A stretch of DNA of 64,000 bases from Aaosphaeria pasadenensis. Lineage: Eukaryota; Ascomycota; Dothideomycetes; Pleosporales. The stretch spans positions 310,001 to 374,000 of the forward strand of contig JAKLMB010000007.1 of assembly GCA_022813625.1 (NCBI GenBank). Reading direction: 5' to 3'. The position numbers were made by a program, and so were the translations under genes. Positions 12,801 to 24,329 of the stretch are shown here, piece by piece; within the stretch, counting starts at the first letter, position 1, and each line of letters begins with the position of its first letter. The notes under the pieces are model-generated. The model ran no database searches. It had not been told where the DNA came from and saw nothing but the letters and a program-made list of their open reading frames with translations.

Positions 12801-15800
12801 TGCGCGGGCGACAATTTCTAAGGGCTCTGCTATCGTCGTCCTTCAAGTTTTCCGGGTCCTCATACTTGCAGATTCTCGAACGCCTCGGAGAAGACCTCAT
12901 TGAGCCCCGTGCAAGAGAGCACAATACTTCCGAAGTCGCCAATGCCATGGTAGTGGAGGTCCTAATTGGGGCATCAGCCGAAATATCCCCAACTGCTACC
13001 GACCACCAAGGTCAAGATCTTTATGAGCATGTCGAAGCCTTGTATTCGTATTACACTCGAGGGATGGAGAAGAGCGGAGTTCGAAGGTCTGTACACTTGC
13101 AAATCTTGCTCGCAACCTTACTGCACCGTTTACTCAAAGACCAACCTGATATCGGACAAAGCCTGAAAGGGCCTTCTGTGCGTACGAGTCTGTTCCAGCT
13201 TTTGGCTCAAGGGGAGCTCGTTGTCAAAAATCACGTCGCAGAATGTCTACCTAGCATTTTCGAAGACTTCGTTCTACCAGAACACGATAAGATTCTAGAG
13301 GACGTTGACAGTAGCCTACCAAGTAGTGCGGATTGGCTTGAAGGAATAGCGATTCGGCTTCTTGTGCTGTCCAAGCTTGCGTCGCGATGGCATACACTCC
13401 TACGACAAGGCGTCTATCGAATTTTTGCTACTGCTGGCTCAGTTTCCGGTGCTGGCCAACATGCGAAGCGCTGCATAGAACTAGTCGCACATGCCAGAAA
13501 CCTAAGTGATCCCCAGGACCTCTTCCGACTTTTTGCACCTCAGATCATCTTCACGTGGCTAGATAGGCAGAGGACCTTTGATGAGATTCCCTACCGCACC
13601 TTCAATTATGCCGATCTACCAGCCCTTCTTCGCGATATTGAATCTGAAGCTGTTGGTCAAGCCATGATGCTCGGCTTGAAAGAGGAAATTAGCTATCTAG
13701 CTCAACAGCTGGGCAGTACTACAGAACAGATTCTGAAGGACAATTTTGGAAAGGCTGCCGCATACACTCTCTCTTGGGACACCTGCAAAGGTTTCGCACG
13801 CAACAAAGCAGACGCGAGTAATGCGATGCTCCTGCGAGACCTACTTGGAGCTGACACTTATGGAGTCTTGATAAGGGACTATTTCCCTCAAGTCATGGGG
13901 CATATTGTCCAGACAATGCACCACGAGGACCGCATCACCAAGGCTCTGGAGAAACGACCTGCATATTTGTCGACAAATAAAGCGCTAGTGGAAATGAACA
14001 ATTATAGCCAGTCTACAGTAGACTTTGACCTTGGAATCGAACCTTCATTTTCGGCTTTCTATCTTTTCGATCAAATTGAACGCCTTTGCCGTCGAACCTC
14101 TGCGAACCCTGTTGACTCCTGGACGGCAGGCAATTATACCTTTGTATTAAGGATGCTATTGGATCGCATACATCCAGCACTTGGATCCCTTCATGCCCGA
14201 TCCATTATTCGCAAAATCAGAATCCTTGTTGCACTCGCTGGAAATATAGCCTACGAAGGGTACCCATTACAGATGGCTCTTCAGTCTCTTCGTCCGTTTC
14301 TTACAGATATCCAATGCGCAGACGACACTTTGGGTATCATACAGTATCTGTTCGAGCACGGTTCCACTTACCTCCGCACCCATCTCAGCTTTGTTACTGG
14401 CATCGGTCTTTCGATATTGATTTCTATACGTGTATTCCTCGGCTCTTCGCAAGACAGCACTACGCAGCAATCTCAACACGTTGCCACAATGAACAAAACA
14501 CAGAGATTTCACACCTGGTTCATCAACTACCTCGAGTCTTTCTCTGATGCCCTAGAGAAAGATGGTAAAGGCTCGTCAGCCAAGGCTTTCCAACAGATCA
14601 TGGCGGCTGCTTCTCGAATTCGCACCGAAGGAAATTCTATTCGTGGCAGTGAGGAGAGCAAGCTGCTGTTGCAAATCCTCGACGATGTCCGATACGGAAG
14701 GAAGCTTCTAAATAATACATCTCGCGAAGTTGCCCTGGATCTTCTCTGTCAAAATTTCAAACCTGCTCCCAATGCACGTGATGATGTCCTAGGTTCAGAT
14801 AAGGACGTTGCAGAATATGCTTCACAAGTCTGGGAATCGTGTCAAAGAAGTAAGATTGGCGACGGTTATTTACTATGGGCCGCAAGGGTTCTTGGGAGAG
14901 CATTCAGTGCACATGGAGAAGTCAAACGCATCACAGATCAATCACGACCCTGGTCTATGCCGTCCCGCTCATCTCAAACTTCTTTAGGAGCATTTTCCCG
15001 CGAAGCCATCATCAAGAAAATAGTGGATCTATTCTACAGCGACGATCGGAAAGAAGTCAGTCTGGCGGAAGAGTGCGTTCGGTTACTCATCTCGCGGCTT
15101 TCCAATGACAGTTACCTAACTGAACTGGAGAATACCATTCCAAGACGCATTGCAGATGCCTTGCACCCGTGCATTCCTTCGGTATCACAAAAGGAAGAAG
15201 CCGTGTCTGCAAACATGTTAAAGGAAGCTGCGTCTCCAGCCGTGGTCAAGACCGTATCCAGTTGGATCAAGCCTCTCACAGTTCTTCTTTGTCGAGTCAC
15301 CAGTCAAGACCCTATCCTCGGCTCACTGTCCTTAGTACTCATTGGGATTGATCAAATGGCCGAGAAACTATTCCCTTACATCTTGCATTTGGTTTTACTG
15401 GCGGAATTTGATGGTGACAAAAATGTACGCCAAACGTTGTCAGGGGCATTCTCTTCTTGGTTCGATAATTGCTGCCCCGAAAACACGCCTTTCGTCAGTA
15501 TCATCATTCAATCCGTCCTCTATCTACGCAGCCAACCTACGCCAAAGGAGGTGACTCGTGTGGACCGGGATCAATGGTTAAAGATTGATTTTCTGAAAGC
15601 ATCACAAGCGGCTACCACCTGTGGTATGTATAGGAGTGCTCTCTTATTCGCAGAGACATCTTCCGGTCAACCGATTGTCAGCTCAGCATCACGACGATCT
15701 TCCATTTTAGTTGAACCTCCGAAGGTTCCAGTTGAGCTTCAGCTCTCGATTTACAAGAATCTAGATGAGCCAGACTCCTTCTATGGAATTGATCGAGGAG

Positions 15801-18800
15801 CTAGCCTTTCATCTGTTCTGGACCGTTTGGAATACGAGGGAGATGGCATCAAAAGCCTACTGTTCCGCGGCGCTCGGCTCGACAGTCAATATCGATCAAA
15901 TTCTATTGATCCATCTGATTCTCGGGGAATGGTCAAGTCACTGATCACACTTAACATGAACAGTGTCACTCACTCACTATTATCTAATGATCAATTTCGC
16001 GAACTAGGAGATGATGCGGTCGACAGCACAATGCATACAGCACGCAAGCTTGGACAGTGGGACATAAAGGCACCCGAAGTGAACCACAGCGAGTCCAGTA
16101 CACTTTTTAAGGCATTTCAGGGTCTTTATAATGCTAAAGATGTTTCCTACGCGCGCGCACATGTAGATCGACAGCTCCTGGCGACAATGAACTTTCTTTC
16201 AGGAAGAGAGTCATCCGCCGTCCCGGTTAAGACACGCCTTCGAACATTGGCTGTGCTGACGGAGGCTGACGAGGTATTGAGTACATCACGTCCGGAAGAG
16301 GTACTTGATACTTGGGATCAAATGAAAGCACGTGAAAAATGGATGCGGGCTGGGGAGTATGTATTATTTGTATTGTTCTGTGTACTCCTTGCTGACTCGC
16401 ATTAGATTTGAAGATGTACGCCTAGTACTATCATGTCGAGAAACGTTATTCAGCGTGCTCAGCGCAAATACATCGCTCCAAGACTCCATGCGAGCAAGAC
16501 CTGGAGCCCTTCGACATATGGAAGTAGAGGCGCTTATATCATCTTCCACGATCAGTAGACGGCACGGCGCGCTTCAGGAGTCGCTGGCCAGTGTTACTTA
16601 CTTGTCTGATATTGTGCAGCCTTGTAAGGCTGTTGGTCTCGATATTCAAGCTACAGCCCAACATGAAGTTGCAAATGTACTTTGGGATCAGGGAGAAACA
16701 GATACCTCCATCCGCATACGCCAACACCTGATTGATACCGCAAATTTCAATTCACAGGACACAGACATCAGCTTGCCCGTGCTTCTTGCAAGGTTGGGTC
16801 ATCATATTGCAGAAGCCCGCCTGGCTAAGCCAGACACTATCATTAAAGATTACCTTGAGCCTGCGATAAGTGAATTAAAGGGACAAGTGCAAGGCGTAGG
16901 CCCCGGTCAGGTCTTTCACGAATTCGCTCTCTTCTGTGATAGACAAATCCAAAGTCCCGAAGCTGCAGATGACCTCGCTCGAATCAAAACAGTCATGGAC
17001 CGTAAACTTCAAGAGCATCAGGATTTCATGAAACTATCAACTACTGATAAAAGTAAAGGGATGCGGGAAACATACAGACGGAGTGCTAGCCGAGCATACA
17101 ACTGGTATAAACTCGACCACGCCGAGTACGAACGCTTACGCAAAGCAAGAGAGCAATTCCTTCGTCAATGCATAGAGAACTACCTTTTGTCTTTACAGGC
17201 GAGCGACGAATACAATAACGATGCTCTCCGGGTATTCTCTCTGTGGCTCGAGTATGCCGACACGCAGCTGGCCAATGATGCCGTCAAACGGTACCTGTCG
17301 AAAGTACCGAGTGGGAAGTTTGCATTGCTGATGAACCAGCTTTCCTCACGGTTACAAGCAGAAGGAACGGATTTCCAGCGACTGTTATCCGACTTGGTGT
17401 TCCGCATATGTGCCGAACATCCCTACCATGGTATGCACCAAATCTTTGCTATACAGATGAAGGTTGGTGCCATAACCAGGGAGGATGTTGTCAGATCCAA
17501 AGATGAAGCAGCCAAGTCAAGACAGCGTGCCGCGAACGAGATCGCAGAACGCTTAGGAAATGATAAGAGAGCGAGGGGCTACTGGACTGCAATATCACAC
17601 TCGAACGAACTCTACCACGCCCTTGCCATGTTCAAGAACGAGGCTGATAATAGGCAAGGCCGCGAGATCGCGCTGGACAAGTACCCCGAATCGAAAGCAA
17701 TCGTTAGGAGGATTCCAGTAATGAAGGTGCCTCCAGCTACCCTCCAAGTGGAGGTTCGAGCCAATTGCGATTACCAAGATTTGCCGAAAATCGTCGGGTT
17801 CAAGCCGAGGATGAGCATTGCGAATGGGTTAAGTGCACCCAAGGTCATTAGTGCGATAGGTTCTGATGGTAAATCATACAAGCAGCTGGTAAGTAGTGCA
17901 TTGCAATTTTGGCATATCCCAAGCTAATGTTTTTAGTTCAAATCTGGCAATGACGATCTACGACAAGACGCAATCATGGAGCAGGTTTTCGACCAGGTAT
18001 CGCGATTATTGAAGAATCACACGGCAACGCGGCTTCGAAATCTGGGAATCCGGACATACAAAGTCTTGCCCTTATCGACCCGCTCTGGTCTCATGGAGTT
18101 TGTACAGAATACAGTGCCTCTTCACCAATGGGTCATGCCAGCACACGAGAAGTACTACCCCAACGACTGGAGATCCGACAAATGCAGGAAAGAAATCGCG
18201 GCCTGCCAAAGCGACTCTCTCAGCACCCGGGTCAAGGTTTGGAGAAAGATAGCTGACAACTTCCACCCTGTGCTTCGCTACTTCCTGCTTGAACGTTTCC
18301 AAGACCCAGACGAGTGGTTTGAAAAACGCCTCGCATACACCCGCTCGACGGCGGCTATTTCTATCTTAGGACACGTTCTTGGTCTCGGTGATCGCCATTG
18401 TCACAACATCCTGCTCGACGAGAAGTCCGGTGAGGTTGTACACATCGATCTTGGGGTTAGTTTCGAAGCAGGACGAGTCCTTCCCGTCCCAGAAGTAGTG
18501 CCATTCCGCCTTACACGCGATCTCGTGGACGCAATGGGTTATACAAAGACAGAAGGTGTGTTCAGAAGGTGTTGCGAGTTCACCATGGACACCCTGCGCG
18601 AAGAGCGCGAGTCCATCATGACGCTCCTGAACGTGCTACGTTACGATCCGCTCGTGAACTGGAGTGTCACGCCTACGAAAGCGAAACGCATGCAGGAAGG
18701 ACAGGAGACGAACGCCAATACAAGAGCTGGCACTGTGGGGCCCGCGGGAACGCCCGCACCTACTCCTGTGGGCAGTGGTATTGTGGGCACGAGCGGAGTG

Positions 18801-18998
18801 CTGGAGGAACAGTTGCAGGAGAGCAATAAGAAGAGAGACGAGCAGCAGGCTGGTGAGGCTGGGAGAGCTCTCAGTGTGGTGGAAAAGAAGCTGAGCAAGA
18901 CGCTCAGCACGAAAGCAACGGTCAATGAGTTGATCCAAACGGCGACAGACGACAGAAATCTGGCGGCGTTGTATTGCGGTTGGGCAAGTTATGCCTGA
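9863..18998 (+). CDS. TEL1: Serine/threonine protein kinase Tel1 (ATM family PIKK)
   Basis: This is the ATM-type checkpoint kinase that responds to DNA double-strand breaks and maintains telomeres. I join six exons: 9863-9893, 9952-11416, 11463-11803, 11856-16356, 16406-17888 and 17937-18998, which total 8,883 bases, exactly 2,961 codons, for 2,960 residues. Exon 1 encodes only ten residues. The N terminus carries the TAN-type sequence (SSKLNDRTAGLKDLIHIL). A long helical HEAT/FAT region follows. The last exon holds the kinase domain: FKSGNDDLRQDAIMEQVF, the catalytic loop GLGDRHCHNIL near residue 2760, the metal-binding VHIDLG, and VPFRLTRDLVDAMG. A Gly/Pro/Ala-rich linker of about 50 residues precedes the C-terminal FATC segment, ending LAALYCGWASYA. 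The intron at 16357-16405 was placed by frame (E/F junction). All active-site motifs are intact. Confidence 0.97.
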
Positions 18999-19443
18999 AG
19001 GGAAAATAAAATCTGGTTTCTTATCGCATCGGAATGTTTTGCGGTTTAGCATGGCGTATATAGGAAGGGAACGGGATTTGACTGTAAATTATATGGGAGC
19101 ATATACTCATTACAATCATCGTAATCCAAACTTCTTAGTTAGTCTACACGAAGCTCGTCGTTCAAGCCAAGTGAGCCGTATTCACAATCTCCCGATGCGC
19201 AATCATCACATTTGCACAAATGAAGTTTCCAGAGGTACGCGAATATGTTATGAGAAACAGCAGTTTTACCTAGCTACACTAGGTAATTATCCTGGTGCAT
19301 AACGCCTGAACCCATTGCAGTTGTCGGAAATTGCCGTGCCTCATCACGAAGACATCGGTCGCCCCAACCTGCTCTCATCAATGCATCTTCGCCCACACCC
19401 AGGTATTCATCCATGCATCCCTTTTTGTCCTATCATCAATTGC
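18999..19443. other. Convergent 3' intergenic region TEL1/RPL10
   Basis: The 445 bases hold the 3' ends of two convergent genes. An AATAAA-like element follows the TEL1 stop within about ten bases. A perfect small inverted repeat is listed separately. No coding sequence is recognised. Confidence 0.6.
19266..19286. repeat. Perfect 8-bp inverted repeat with 5-base loop
   Basis: The arms TTACCTAG and CTAGGTAA are perfect reverse complements separated by CTACA. It lies between the convergent stop codons of TEL1 and RPL10, so RNA from either strand could form the hairpin. A role in 3' end formation is only a guess. Confidence 0.5.
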
Positions 19444-20218
19444 TTAAAAGGCGTCGGGGAAAGCGCGGAGGTTGTCGGCGATGGGGCCCTTGTTGCTGAG
19501 GAACTTGACGTAGGCACCGTCGGTCTTGACCTTTCCTTCCCGGCGCTTCTCGACGTACTCCTCACGCCTGAGAGGGGTGAAACCCCAGTTCTTGGAGATG
19601 ATGATCTTTTGGCGACCAGGGAACTTGTACTGGGAGCGGCGGAGGGCCTCGATGGCGTGAGGCTGGTTAGCGTCACGAGTACGGCAAGAGAGGAGAATTT
19701 GGCCAATCTGTACAGTATTGTTAGGATTTGCTATTGGATTAGAAGATGGTTCAGTTTGGCGTACCTTGACACGGGCGACAGTTCCGTTGGGCTTTCCGTA
19801 GGCACCACGCATACCGGTCTGAAGACGATCGGCACCTGCGCACGACAACTGGGAGATTTGTTAGTTCCGTACTCCTGGTTTTGCGATGCGCTTTGGGGAT
19901 TTTTCTACTCACCATCTTGTTGATACGGATGACGTGGTAAGGGTGAGCGCGGACACGGAGATGGAAACCGTCCTTTCCGCAGTTCTTCACAAGGTACTTG
20001 TTGGCGGCGATACGGGCAGCCTCGAGAGCCTCGGAGGAGAGCTGCTCAAGCTCGTTGGAGACCAAGTGGACACATGCTGGGAAATCGTCGACGGAGGCAC
20101 GCTTCCTGCCCAAGTCGAAGATGCGAATCTTAGGGTCAGGGACACCACGGTTGAAGCGCGACTTGGGGTACGGCTTGTTCTTGCAGTAGCGGTAGCAACG
20201 AGCTGGACGGCGAGCCAT
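19444..20218 (-). CDS. RPL10: 60S ribosomal protein L10 (uL16)
   Basis: This is the universally conserved large-subunit protein uL16, loaded late in 60S maturation and placed near the peptidyl-transferase centre and P-site tRNA. Three exons (19913-20218, 19765-19848, 19444-19707) total 654 bases and encode 217 residues, the family size. The start MARRPARCYRYCKNKPYPKS is diagnostic, followed by GVPDPKIRIFDLGRK, LRVRAHPYHVIRINKM, the LSCAGADRLQTGMRGA loop across the first junction, and KIIISKNWGFTPLRREEY. The introns are 64 and 57 bases with GTGAGT/CAG and GTACGC/CAG borders. The gene converges on TEL1. Confidence 0.98.
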
Positions 20219-21058
20219 TTTTTCGGTGCTGTGTGGTTAGTTGTGGTGGTGCTGGGGGGAGGGGTCCGAAGGGGATTTGAACGTCCTTCTTGAGGTTGTG
20301 AATTCTGCAGACCTCGCTTAGCCGTTGGTGGTGGGACGCCACGATTACGTTATCACCCACGCCACACTTTGATTGGAAATCAACTCTTGCTTGGAAATCA
20401 TCACCATCCTTCCTCCAACACCAAGACTACTCCGTACACTACCACATGAAACAATCAAAACAACACTATCGATAGCAATCTAATCCTGTTATTGAAGACA
20501 CTATTGGTACAATATGAGTTCTCCAAGCGCTTGATTCATCGTGAGTCACTTCTGTGTTCCCTTAACAGGTATCATACTCGGGCGCTCTATCCAGCGAGGG
20601 CGCAGACGCCTACCGGAAGCAGTTAGCTTCATCCTCACGGAGGAACCTTTCCCCATATCACCGACACGAGCAGAGCATGTCACGTCATCGCTCTTCGGCC
20701 TTCATCTCCTCTACTAACCCGACCACGAAGTTCGAACTATCGCATTGCCAATTAGGAAGGCAAGCACTGCCTCTTGCTATGACTCCTTGAACTATTCACG
20801 TGCTATACACTAGTCTGTGTTGACACAGTGCCTGTTGAGTCACTGATCTTGGATCCTTCCACTTGGTATTATGCTCATAACAAGTCGTGATATTGAATTA
20901 CTAATAGCAGAATTGCATAACAACCTCAAAGAATGCACTTTCGAAATCGTTCTTCGCCCCTGAACTATCAATGCAATGTGCATAGGCATCATAGGCATTC
21001 GACCCTAACAAACGTGACTTCACCAGATCCAAACATCTTCGAACCTCTCCAGAACTTC
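20219..21058. other. Intergenic upstream of RPL10
   Basis: This region lies between the RPL10 start and the stop of the MARVEL-like gene, both on the minus strand. It should carry the RPL10 promoter. No coding sequence is recognised. Confidence 0.5.
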
Positions 21059-21886
21059 CTATGATCGGTCATCCAACGGCACCTCTTCGTACCGGGGCAA
21101 CCTCTCTTCCTGCGGCTGTGGCCGAACGGTTCCCTCTTCCATCTCATGTGCTGTTCTGTCAGCTGCACGATGCTTCTTCGCATCCCTCTTCGACCTCCAT
21201 TGATCCTTCTTGCCTCTGATCTTTGCCTTTACACCAGAGCAACACAGAGTTGTCGAGAATAGGGCACTTGCCATCCAAAGCAGTGCACTAATCAAGTCGA
21301 CCCAGACGATACGTTTCATGTTTCCAACATTGACACGAGCATATTGAGGTTCAATATCTGGTCTATGGTAGATCGTATAGAAATTGCCAAAGAGCGCAAT
21401 CCACAGTATCGAAAGCACCCATTCGACCATCCAGGTCAGATGATAGGAATGTACTATCAAAGTATCAAGAATGAGCACAACAAGCGTCAGTCCAAATACA
21501 ACCTCAGCGTAGATGAAGGACGAATTCCCATCGGAACCGAGCCTTTGCACCTTTAGTATTGCTCTTAAACTATTTGATGTATAGGTAACTCACCTTTGTC
21601 CACTGAGCTCGACGCCATACGATACCCCCGCTGCCAACGCAAAACAAAGCTGAAGCACTCGAGCCCCAAGCCGGAAAAGGGTAACTACAGGGTTGTCGAG
21701 GCGGGCGTTGATGGCTGCGCGAAAGGTCTTAGGTGTCAAGAATCGAGGCTTCTTCGGTGCTGTTGCTTCTCGGTATGCTTCCAGGGGTGTCGCATACTTC
21801 TTTCCCGAGGTTTCAGAAGCTATGGAGCCTGAATGCATTCGTTCTTCCTGAGCTGCTGTTGCAGCCTGTTGGTTTGAGGGCGCCAT
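21059..21886 (-). CDS. Four-pass MARVEL-like membrane protein
   Basis: Two exons (21594-21886 and 21059-21542) encode 258 residues. The first ~75 residues are polar and rich in Gln, Ser and Lys. Four hydrophobic segments follow: LFRLGARVLQLCFALAAGVS, VVFGLTLVVLILDTLIV, MVEWVLSILWIALFGNFYTI, and VDLISALLWMASALFSTTLC. The tail is very basic, then acidic. This topology and spacing are those of the fungal MARVEL-domain proteins, which associate with membrane microdomains and vesicle traffic; the assignment rests on topology, not on an invariant motif. The 51-base intron uses GTGAGT and an AAAG acceptor at 21543-21544. An in-frame ATG 15 codons upstream (21931) is possible, but ATGGCGCCC at 21886 has the better +4 context. 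Confidence 0.75.
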
Positions 21887-22852
21887 TGAGGAGTTTTGAG
21901 GTCTATTCGGGGAATGGAGGGCTGCGAGCATCTACGGTTGTTATAAACCAGCTGCAGGAACTGCCTATCGATACCATAATGTAAATTTAGCATAAGGGGC
22001 GACGCTATGTATGAAAATCTGTGATCTAGCTTGAGACGATTGCGTAGATGGTAGAACTTTGGTGTTGAGTTTAGGACCGTGCACGCTCGAATACGCGAAG
22101 AGAGAGAATACGAATCTTTCCCTTCTAAATGACCTTCAAGTAACCAAGGATGTGGCCCACCAAACATTCACTATATGTCTGCAGTGATCTGGTCCTATAC
22201 CAATCAGGGCAAGCTGTACCTTCAAAATTATGTGGCAGATCTTGACTTGTTTTCCGATGCAAACGTTTGATGTAATAATTTGACTTTGTAGCAGCGAGCG
22301 CACAGAAGAACATAAGAATATAAAAGCAAATCAGAAAAGAAATCATCAGGCATTGAATTCTCATCCAATCTTGGGGGTATTCTTTCTTATTCTTCTTTAG
22401 ATCAGTAAATTTCGAAGGCAAAATATAGTGAGAACTAGTTATATCATGGAATATTACTCCTTTTGTCGTTGTTAAGTTGTACTTGGTCGTTCATTACTAG
22501 TACTGAAGTGCCTCGAGGCATCTTCGGGACGAAGGTTTTTGAGTAGATAACCCTTCTGAAATACGACCCTCAAGTAACTTTGCATCAAACCAAAAAGTAC
22601 TCATGAGCCACGAAACGCGTATACATACGTAGAATCAGGAAATGCTTGCGAAGTTATTGCTTCCCCTGATGTTTTCACTCTCAAGAGTCGAGGACGTTCT
22701 GGCGCGAAGTGCCGTTACAGCCCGCCGTACGAAACGAGCATGCCCCTCTTCAAATACGACAGCTTCGCCGTACTCTCTTTTCTGCACCATGCCAAGCCCT
22801 CCCATTCGCCCAAGGTATCCTCGACGTTCCACATATAGGCATCAGAACAGCG
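21887..22852. other. Intergenic, A+T-rich
   Basis: These bases separate two divergently transcribed genes, the MARVEL-like protein and the zinc-cluster regulator. A 98-codon minus-strand frame at 22125-22421 contains one hydrophobic stretch but no family resemblance, and I do not call it a gene. Confidence 0.45.
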
Positions 22853-24329
22853 ATGGTAGACGCATCGCCTCTGTCTACAAGTACTCCGGGTGTCAGTCCT
22901 CACGGTCGCTCGACCAGCCGTGACTCAGCTCATCCTTCTCCTGCGCAGAGCGAGACTAGCCCCGACCATGGAGGCACGCCGCAAACTGCTGAGAGCATCA
23001 GGAAATTGATCACGAGGAAGTCTCACAGAAAGTCCCGATTGGGCTGTCTAAATTGTAAAAGGCGGAGGATAAAGGTATGCGATTCGTCCAAATATTCCTT
23101 TTCTTTTCCTATTATGCTTCTATTTTCCCACATTTTCTCCCACCCAGCATAGCGGACAGGCCCATTGGCCTTTCATGCAGGTCATTCTAGAAAAAGCCCC
23201 GATTACTGGCATTGTACATGATCCTGTGGCCATGAATTTATGCAGTACATCAAGTCCATGATTGGGTAGTCTCAAGAATTCACTTAGAGTCAATGATGCT
23301 GATTGGAGCGTACAGTGCGACGAAAAGAAGCCTCAATGCTCCAACTGCATTACCCGAGACATCAACTGCGACTACCTGCAAGGCCTGGGCAAAGAAACCC
23401 CGGTACAGTCGAAATCGACTGAAAATCTCGATGTTCCCAATCTGGAGTTAATGTACTTTTGGACGACTGCAACATGCCATTCACTATCCAATTGGGAATC
23501 CGGCGCCACCTTTTTCCAGGTCAACATGACCGAATTGATGCTGCAAAGTAATCACTCATTACATCTGATTTTCTGTGTAACGGCTCTCCACCTGGCATAT
23601 TGCCGTCCGGCAAGGAAATATGAGTACATCGAGCTCGCTGACCGTCATTACGGCCTGGGTCTCCCACCGCTCACTGAGGCCCTCGCGAATCTCAATGCGG
23701 ACAATTGTGACTCCGTGTACTTTTCAGTGCAGGCAGTCTGCTTTGTAGCATTCGCACGAGGACCACAACCAGGCCAATATCTCGCGTTCGGAGAGAATGG
23801 CCGATCGGAGTGGCTCATCATGTTCCGCGGTATACGATCCACAATCGAGAGTATATCCCAGGAGAATTTCCAAAGGACGCATGCTATAAACATATCAAGT
23901 ACGAGGAAGCCATTGCAACCTCACCATGTCAATAAACCGCCCGAATGGGAACGAAGATTGCAAGATCTTCGAGAACATGTCGAGTTCCTATCCCAGAACT
24001 CGCAGCACCTCGACTCCGTCCTTCGAGCCGTCGATGTCCTGATCAATTGCTATGACAATCGGTATAACGGGAAAGACGGGGAGTACCACGTCGTGTTTGC
24101 GTGGTTGTACAGGATGGACGAGGCGTACCTTGAGCTCCTTCAACAGCATGATCCGGCGGCGCTGATGATCTATGCGTACTTCGCCGTACTCATGAGCGAT
24201 CTGGAGAAGTTCTGGTACATGAAGGGCTGGACCCATCACGTCATGTCGGGCATATACAATGCCATGGTAGAAGGGCAGAAGACGTGGATAAGGTGGCCAA
24301 TGGCGCAGGTGGGCTGGATCCCCCCTTAG
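22853..24329 (+). CDS. Zn2Cys6 transcription factor, Upc2-like
   Basis: This is a predicted nuclear DNA-binding regulator of 411 residues from exons 22853-23074 and 23316-24329. A Ser/Pro/Thr-rich N terminus is followed by basic RKSHRKSRLG and the zinc cluster CLNCKRRRIK-CDEKKPQCSNC...C at about residues 64-92, with perfect C-X2-C-X6-C-X6-C-X2-C-X6-C spacing. The cluster is split by a 241-base intron just before its third cysteine. The rest (FQVNMTELMLQSNHSLHLIF, TALHLAYCRPARKYEYIELA) resembles the sterol-uptake-control (Upc2/Ecm22-like) group common in Pezizomycotina. Upc2 proteins of yeasts act on sterol genes; many filamentous relatives have no known target, so a sterol role is not claimed. 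The start follows the upstream in-frame region and may be shorter or longer. Confidence 0.85.

Noticed and set aside
22125..22421. Minus-strand 98-codon frame with one hydrophobic segment
   Set aside because: It is in A+T-rich DNA, has no family resemblance and overlaps the upstream region of the MARVEL-like gene.
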